Assembly (NCBI GenBank): GCA_041584055.1 | Contig: JBFHER010000131.1 | Span: 1-10,248 of the forward strand | DNA length: 10,248 nucleotides | DNA from: JBFHER01 sp041584055 | GTDB lineage: Bacteria > Bacteroidota > Bacteroidia > Bacteroidales > UBA5342 | Reading direction: 5' to 3' | Part shown: in pieces, positions 7,342-10,248 of the stretch | Layout: the number at the start of each line of letters is the position of its first letter | How positions within the stretch are numbered: the first letter of the stretch is position 1 | Notes under the pieces: generated by a model | Database searches by the model: none | What the model was told of the DNA's origin: nothing | Seen by the model: the letters and a program-made list of their open reading frames with translations, nothing else | Translations under genes and position numbers: made by a program

Positions 7342-8082
7342 CTAATCAAGTTCCAAACTTTCCAGATCCTCAGTATCATCTCCGTTTTCATAAAAATCAA
7401 AGATCTCTTTTTCATCCATAATTTTTACATTCGTAATAATGAACTTTTCACTGACAAAGTTATCAAGCTGATTTGCTGCTTCAAACACTTTAAGAATGAG
7501 TTCTTTAAGCTGTACCTCCAAAGGAATCAAAACAAGGTAACTGATAAAATCGGTCCGGATTTCTTTTAACTCCCATTCGCACTTACTTGTTTCCATCACG
7601 AATTTGAACTCTTTCGTAATGAATTCAGATTGAAAATCAGAGAAGCCTTTATCCATGTTAAATGGGAAAAGTACAATGAAATAACGCAGCATCCCCATTT
7701 TCCCACCAAGCCCAGTGGAAATGAATATTTGTTTTTCATCGGATAATGCCCCCTCTATTGCCATTCGCGATTCAGTTAAGGCAAGATATGCCCAATCTTT
7801 GAGTTGTTTGTCAGAATTATCTTTAAAAAAACGTTCAAGGATACGAAATGCACTCACTTCCTGAGAGGAAGCCAGATCAACCAACAAACGTTTTTTATCG
7901 TTCATGGCCAGCGATTCATTCCACAGGTCTTCGCCCTTGCCAATAATGTCAAGGTGTTGCCGTTTCTTAACTTTTTTCGACAATTCGAAATAAGCCATCT
8001 GCACATCAAGGTCTATTTGTTCTTCCAGGATGTGAAAACGTCCGTTGAATTCTGAAATAAAATCTTCTATCCGCTCGTTCAT
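7342..8082 (-). CDS. Unrecognised cytoplasmic protein, 246 residues
   Basis: I do not recognise a family. The frame is long, starts with a clear ATG (MNERIEDFISEF), ends in TAG, and has normal amino-acid composition, so it is likely a real gene. There is no signal peptide and no convincing membrane segment. Residues 1-45 look helical and may form a coiled coil. Residues 60-125 are amphipathic helices (KKRLLVDLASSQEVSAFRIL and on) that could be HEAT-like, including a DWAYLALTESR segment followed by a glycine-rich TGLGGKMGML turn. The middle (about 130-220) alternates predicted strands and helices, with many Phe. The last 20 residues are strongly acidic (ENGDDTEDLESLELD). It reads away from feoAB across a shared 178-bp gap and towards the DUF3276 terminator. 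A link to iron is possible from position only. Other Bacteroidota probably have homologues, but I cannot confirm that here. Confidence 0.75.
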   Translation of the reverse strand: MNERIEDFISEFNGRFHILEEQIDLDVQMAYFELSKKVKKRQHLDIIGKGEDLWNESLAMNDKKRLLVDLASSQEVSAFRILERFFKDNSDKQLKDWAYLALTESRMAIEGALSDEKQIFISTGLGGKMGMLRYFIVLFPFNMDKGFSDFQSEFITKEFKFVMETSKCEWELKEIRTDFISYLVLIPLEVQLKELILKVFEAANQLDNFVSEKFIITNVKIMDEKEIFDFYENGDDTEDLESLELD

Positions 8083-8099
8083 TTCGTTAATTTACTCTG

Positions 8100-8107
8100 C
8101 AAAATTA
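8100..8107 (-). promoter_or_regulatory. -7 box in front of the unknown gene
   Basis: The minus strand reads TAATTTTG from 8107 to 8100, a perfect TAnnTTTG. No good -33 element is present at the expected distance. The leader would be very short, around 10 bases before ATG 8082, which weakens the call. Confidence 0.3.
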
Positions 8108-8171
8108 ATACTTTATAATCTCTATGATCCGTTTTTTGTCTTTTTTTATACTTTATCCCTAATAATAATGA

Positions 8172-8184
8172 TGCTAGATTAGCA
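8172..8184. promoter_or_regulatory. Inverted repeat upstream of feoAB, candidate metal-regulator operator
   Basis: TGCTA-GAT-TAGCA is a perfect 5-bp dyad with a 3-bp centre. It lies just before the predicted feo -7 box (8194-8201), where a bound repressor would block RNA polymerase. Fe(II) uptake genes are commonly controlled by Fur or DtxR-family repressors, and a CTA-N3-TAG core is loosely like DtxR/MntR-type sites. The site is short and the regulator is not known, so the assignment is inference. Confidence 0.35.
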
Positions 8185-8193
8185 AAAGAAGAT

Positions 8194-8201
8194 TAAATTT
8201 G
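8194..8201 (+). promoter_or_regulatory. -7 promoter element of feoAB
   Basis: TAAATTTG matches TAnnTTTG perfectly. The expected -33 TTTG is missing; that place is taken by the TGCTA/TAGCA dyad, which may point to an activator or regulated promoter. Transcription would start near 8208, giving a leader of about 53 bases before the ATG. Confidence 0.4.
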
Positions 8202-8206
8202 CGCTG

Positions 8207-8218
8207 TTTTAATTAAAA
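8207..8218. repeat. Perfect AT palindrome at the predicted feoAB transcription start
   Basis: TTTTAATTAAAA is a perfect 12-bp palindrome lying over the predicted feo +1, followed by a similar half-element (AAATTAAAA) at 8221-8229. It could be a Fur-like AT-rich operator or simply chance in AT-rich DNA. Confidence 0.3.
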
Positions 8219-8260
8219 CTAAATTAAAAAGGATTTTTAAAGATTGGAGCGAATAAATTA

Positions 8261-10248
8261 ATGAAACTTTCAGAGCTAAAAAATAACCAAACTGCTGTCA
8301 TTGTCAAGGTGAGAGGCTATGGTTCGTTTCGTAAACGCATCATTGAAATGGGTTTTGTGCGCGGACAAAAGGTGACGGTGGTTAAAAATGCTCCCTTAAA
8401 AGATCCGATTGAATACCGATTAATGGATTATCAGGTTTCACTCAGACGAAGTGAAGCGTCTCACATAGAGGTGATCAGTCTGGAGGATTCAAAAAAGCTC
8501 ATTAAAATACCCTTTGAAGGAGTTATTGCTGAAGAAAGACTGCGTAATATTGCCTTTGAAAAGCGAAAGCATATTTCGATTGCGTTTGTTGGGAATCCAA
8601 ACTCTGGAAAGACAACACTTTTTAATGAGGCCACAGGGTCTCATGAGCATGTGGGGAATTTCAGTGGTGTTACTGTGGATGCAAAATTAGGACATTGTAA
8701 ATTCGAAGGTTACGAGTTTAACATTGTAGACCTGCCAGGAACATACAGTCTTACCACCTACTCCCCTGAAGAAATTTATGTGCGAAAGCACATCCTGAAT
8801 GAAGCACCTGACATCATCGTAAATGTATTGGATGCTTCAAATCTTGAACGAAATTTGTACTTAACCACGCAACTTATTGACATGGACCTCCGGGTGGTGG
8901 TGGCACTCAACATGTATGATGAACTGGAAGAGAGAGGGACTGAGTTCAATTATGAAGAACTGGGCAAAATGCTTGGAGTGCCATTTGTGCCAACTGTTGC
9001 AAGTAAAGGGAAGGGTATTGATCAATTGTTTCGTGAAATAATCGATGTTTATGAGGATAAAGAGCCTATCATCAGGCATATTCACATCAATTATGGTGAA
9101 AACACAGAAGAATCGATCAAGCGAATCAGAAAACACATTACGCTAAATAAGGAGCTTACACATAAGGTTTCGCCTCGTTTCATGGCAATAAAACTCCTTG
9201 AAGAGGACGAGGACATGAAAAAGATGGCCAGTAATTATCCCGAAGGTGAAGCCATTTTAAAATCAGCTAAAAAAGAATCACAACGTTTAAATGACATACT
9301 GGGAACGGATAGTGGAACAATCATCACAGAATCGAAATATGGTTTTATTGCGGGTGCCTTAAAAGAAACAATTAAGGCAAACGGCAATAAAGATGCAGTG
9401 GACAACTCGAAACTGATTGACACATTTGTAACGCATCGCTTATGGGGATTTCCTATTTTCTTTTTGTTTCTCTATGTGATGTTCAAAACCACTTTCTCTT
9501 TGGGGCAGTACCCCCAGGAGTGGCTTTCAATGGGAATTGATCTGATGCAACAGGGACTGAGGCACATCATGACGCCGGGCCCCCTGGCAGATCTGGTAAT
9601 CAATGGCATGATTGGTGGTGTTGGTGATGTTTTGGTATTTCTACCCAATATTTTAATACTTTATTTCTTTATCTCCTTTATGGAAGATTCAGGATACATG
9701 GCACGATCTGCTTTTATTATGGATCGACTGATGCACAAACTTGGCTTGCATGGGAAATCATTTATTCCTCTCATTATGGGTTTTGGCTGCAATGTGCCAG
9801 CCGTGATGGCAACGCGAACCATTGAAAATAAAAACAACCGGATTTTGACGGCTTTGCTCGTACCTCTGATGTCCTGCAGTGCCAGATTGCCGGTATACAT
9901 TTTGTTGATCGGCACCTTTTTTCCATCCAATCCGGCAGCAGTATTGTTTCTGGTCTACATCGTTGGAATTGTGATTGCCGTGTTTGTTGCACGGATAATG
10001 AAGCGATTTGTGTTTAAAGATGAGGAAGCTCCCTTTGTAATGGAACTCCCACCCTACAGGATGCCAGCATTGAAGACCACTATGATCCATATGTGGAAAA
10101 AGGGAGAGCAATACCTACGTAAAATTGCAGGCATTATTCTTCTCGCATCAACCCTCATATGGATTTTAGGATACTTTCCACAAAATGATGCACTGTTAGC
10201 ACCTTTGAACGCCGAAATTGAAAAAACGGAAGCAGATTATGCAGAACG
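8261..10248 (+). CDS. feoB: FeoA-FeoB fusion, ferrous iron transporter, C-terminus cut off by the window edge
   Basis: Inner-membrane GTP-dependent Fe(II) uptake protein, with the SH3-like FeoA domain fused in front of FeoB, an arrangement common in Bacteroidota. About 662 codons are present; the usual length is near 800 or more, so the last membrane part is missing. Domains: FeoA about 1-75; G domain with P-loop GNPNSGKTT at 111-119, switch Thr138 in GVTVD, DLPG at 157-160, NMYD at 217-220, and an ASKGKG element for G5; then a helical GDI-like region at about 265-390; membrane segments from about 397. The transmembrane core has GFGCNVPAVMATRT from 507 (Cys510) and SCSARLPVY with Cys539, both typical Feo gate motifs. 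ATG 8261 starts the FeoA domain at its usual MKLSELK; a GGAG lies about 11 bases upstream. Possible iron-regulator dyads precede it. No feoC is seen. Confidence 0.95.
   Translation, partial: MKLSELKNNQTAVIVKVRGYGSFRKRIIEMGFVRGQKVTVVKNAPLKDPIEYRLMDYQVSLRRSEASHIEVISLEDSKKLIKIPFEGVIAEERLRNIAFEKRKHISIAFVGNPNSGKTTLFNEATGSHEHVGNFSGVTVDAKLGHCKFEGYEFNIVDLPGTYSLTTYSPEEIYVRKHILNEAPDIIVNVLDASNLERNLYLTTQLIDMDLRVVVALNMYDELEERGTEFNYEELGKMLGVPFVPTVASKGKGIDQLFREIIDVYEDKEPIIRHIHINYGENTEESIKRIRKHITLNKELTHKVSPRFMAIKLLEEDEDMKKMASNYPEGEAILKSAKKESQRLNDILGTDSGTIITESKYGFIAGALKETIKANGNKDAVDNSKLIDTFVTHRLWGFPIFFLFLYVMFKTTFSLGQYPQEWLSMGIDLMQQGLRHIMTPGPLADLVINGMIGGVGDVLVFLPNILILYFFISFMEDSGYMARSAFIMDRLMHKLGLHGKSFIPLIMGFGCNVPAVMATRTIENKNNRILTALLVPLMSCSARLPVYILLIGTFFPSNPAAVLFLVYIVGIVIAVFVARIMKRFVFKDEEAPFVMELPPYRMPALKTTMIHMWKKGEQYLRKIAGIILLASTLIWILGYFPQNDALLAPLNAEIEKTEADYAE

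Noticed and set aside
8861..10111. Minus-strand reading frames opposite feoAB
   Set aside because: They overlap highly conserved FeoB motifs and have the His/Cys-rich, irregular composition of antisense frames.
1..10248. Defence island, mobile element, CRISPR array or new biosynthetic cluster
   Set aside because: No transposase, integrase, repeat array, nuclease or toxin-antitoxin pair was seen; nearly all genes belong to known housekeeping or metabolic families.

Overview
The window looks like ordinary chromosomal DNA of a member of the Bacteroidota, most likely of the Bacteroidales/Marinilabiliales type. The reasons are moderate-to-low GC; promoters fitting the Bacteroidota consensus (TTTG, about 19 bp, TAnnTTTG); start codons mostly without a Shine-Dalgarno sequence; a FeoA-FeoB fusion; a DUF3276/PUR-type small protein; a secreted S9B dipeptidyl peptidase; and an etfB-etfA-acyl-CoA dehydrogenase operon. 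No insertion sequence, phage gene, tRNA, rRNA or CRISPR array was seen.

Layout. (1) Positions 1-3552, minus strand: an operon read etfB, etfA, acyl-CoA dehydrogenase. Gaps are 23-26 bp and a good promoter lies in front of etfB. The dehydrogenase runs off the left edge and lacks its C-terminus. Together the three proteins oxidise (or reduce) an acyl-CoA and pass electrons through the ETF flavoprotein. The EtfB carries the motif typical of NADH-linked, electron-bifurcating ETFs. (2) Positions 3553-3905: an AT-rich gap with inverted repeats and a probable promoter for the next gene. (3) Positions 3906-6546, plus strand: a secreted dipeptidyl peptidase IV-type serine protease, then a small group III truncated haemoglobin. 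(4) Positions 6693-7173: a well-defined single-gene unit (promoter, DUF3276/PUR-like nucleic-acid-binding protein, strong terminator). (5) Positions 7342-8082, minus strand: an unrecognised cytoplasmic protein of 246 residues, reading away from (6) the FeoAB ferrous iron transporter at 8261 to the right edge, which is incomplete at its C-terminus. The 178-bp gap between these two divergent genes has a -7 box facing each way and two short palindromes next to the feo one, candidate iron-regulator sites.

How it fits together: an anaerobic or microaerobic, protein-degrading lifestyle is plausible (secreted dipeptidase, ETF-linked acyl-CoA metabolism, Fe(II) uptake, haemoglobin for O2/NO handling), but this is inference from gene content. 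I found no convincing undescribed multi-gene system. The points most worth checking are the bifurcating-type ETF, the palindromes before feoAB, the unexplained hairpin region at 3650-3775 and the unknown gene at 7342-8082.
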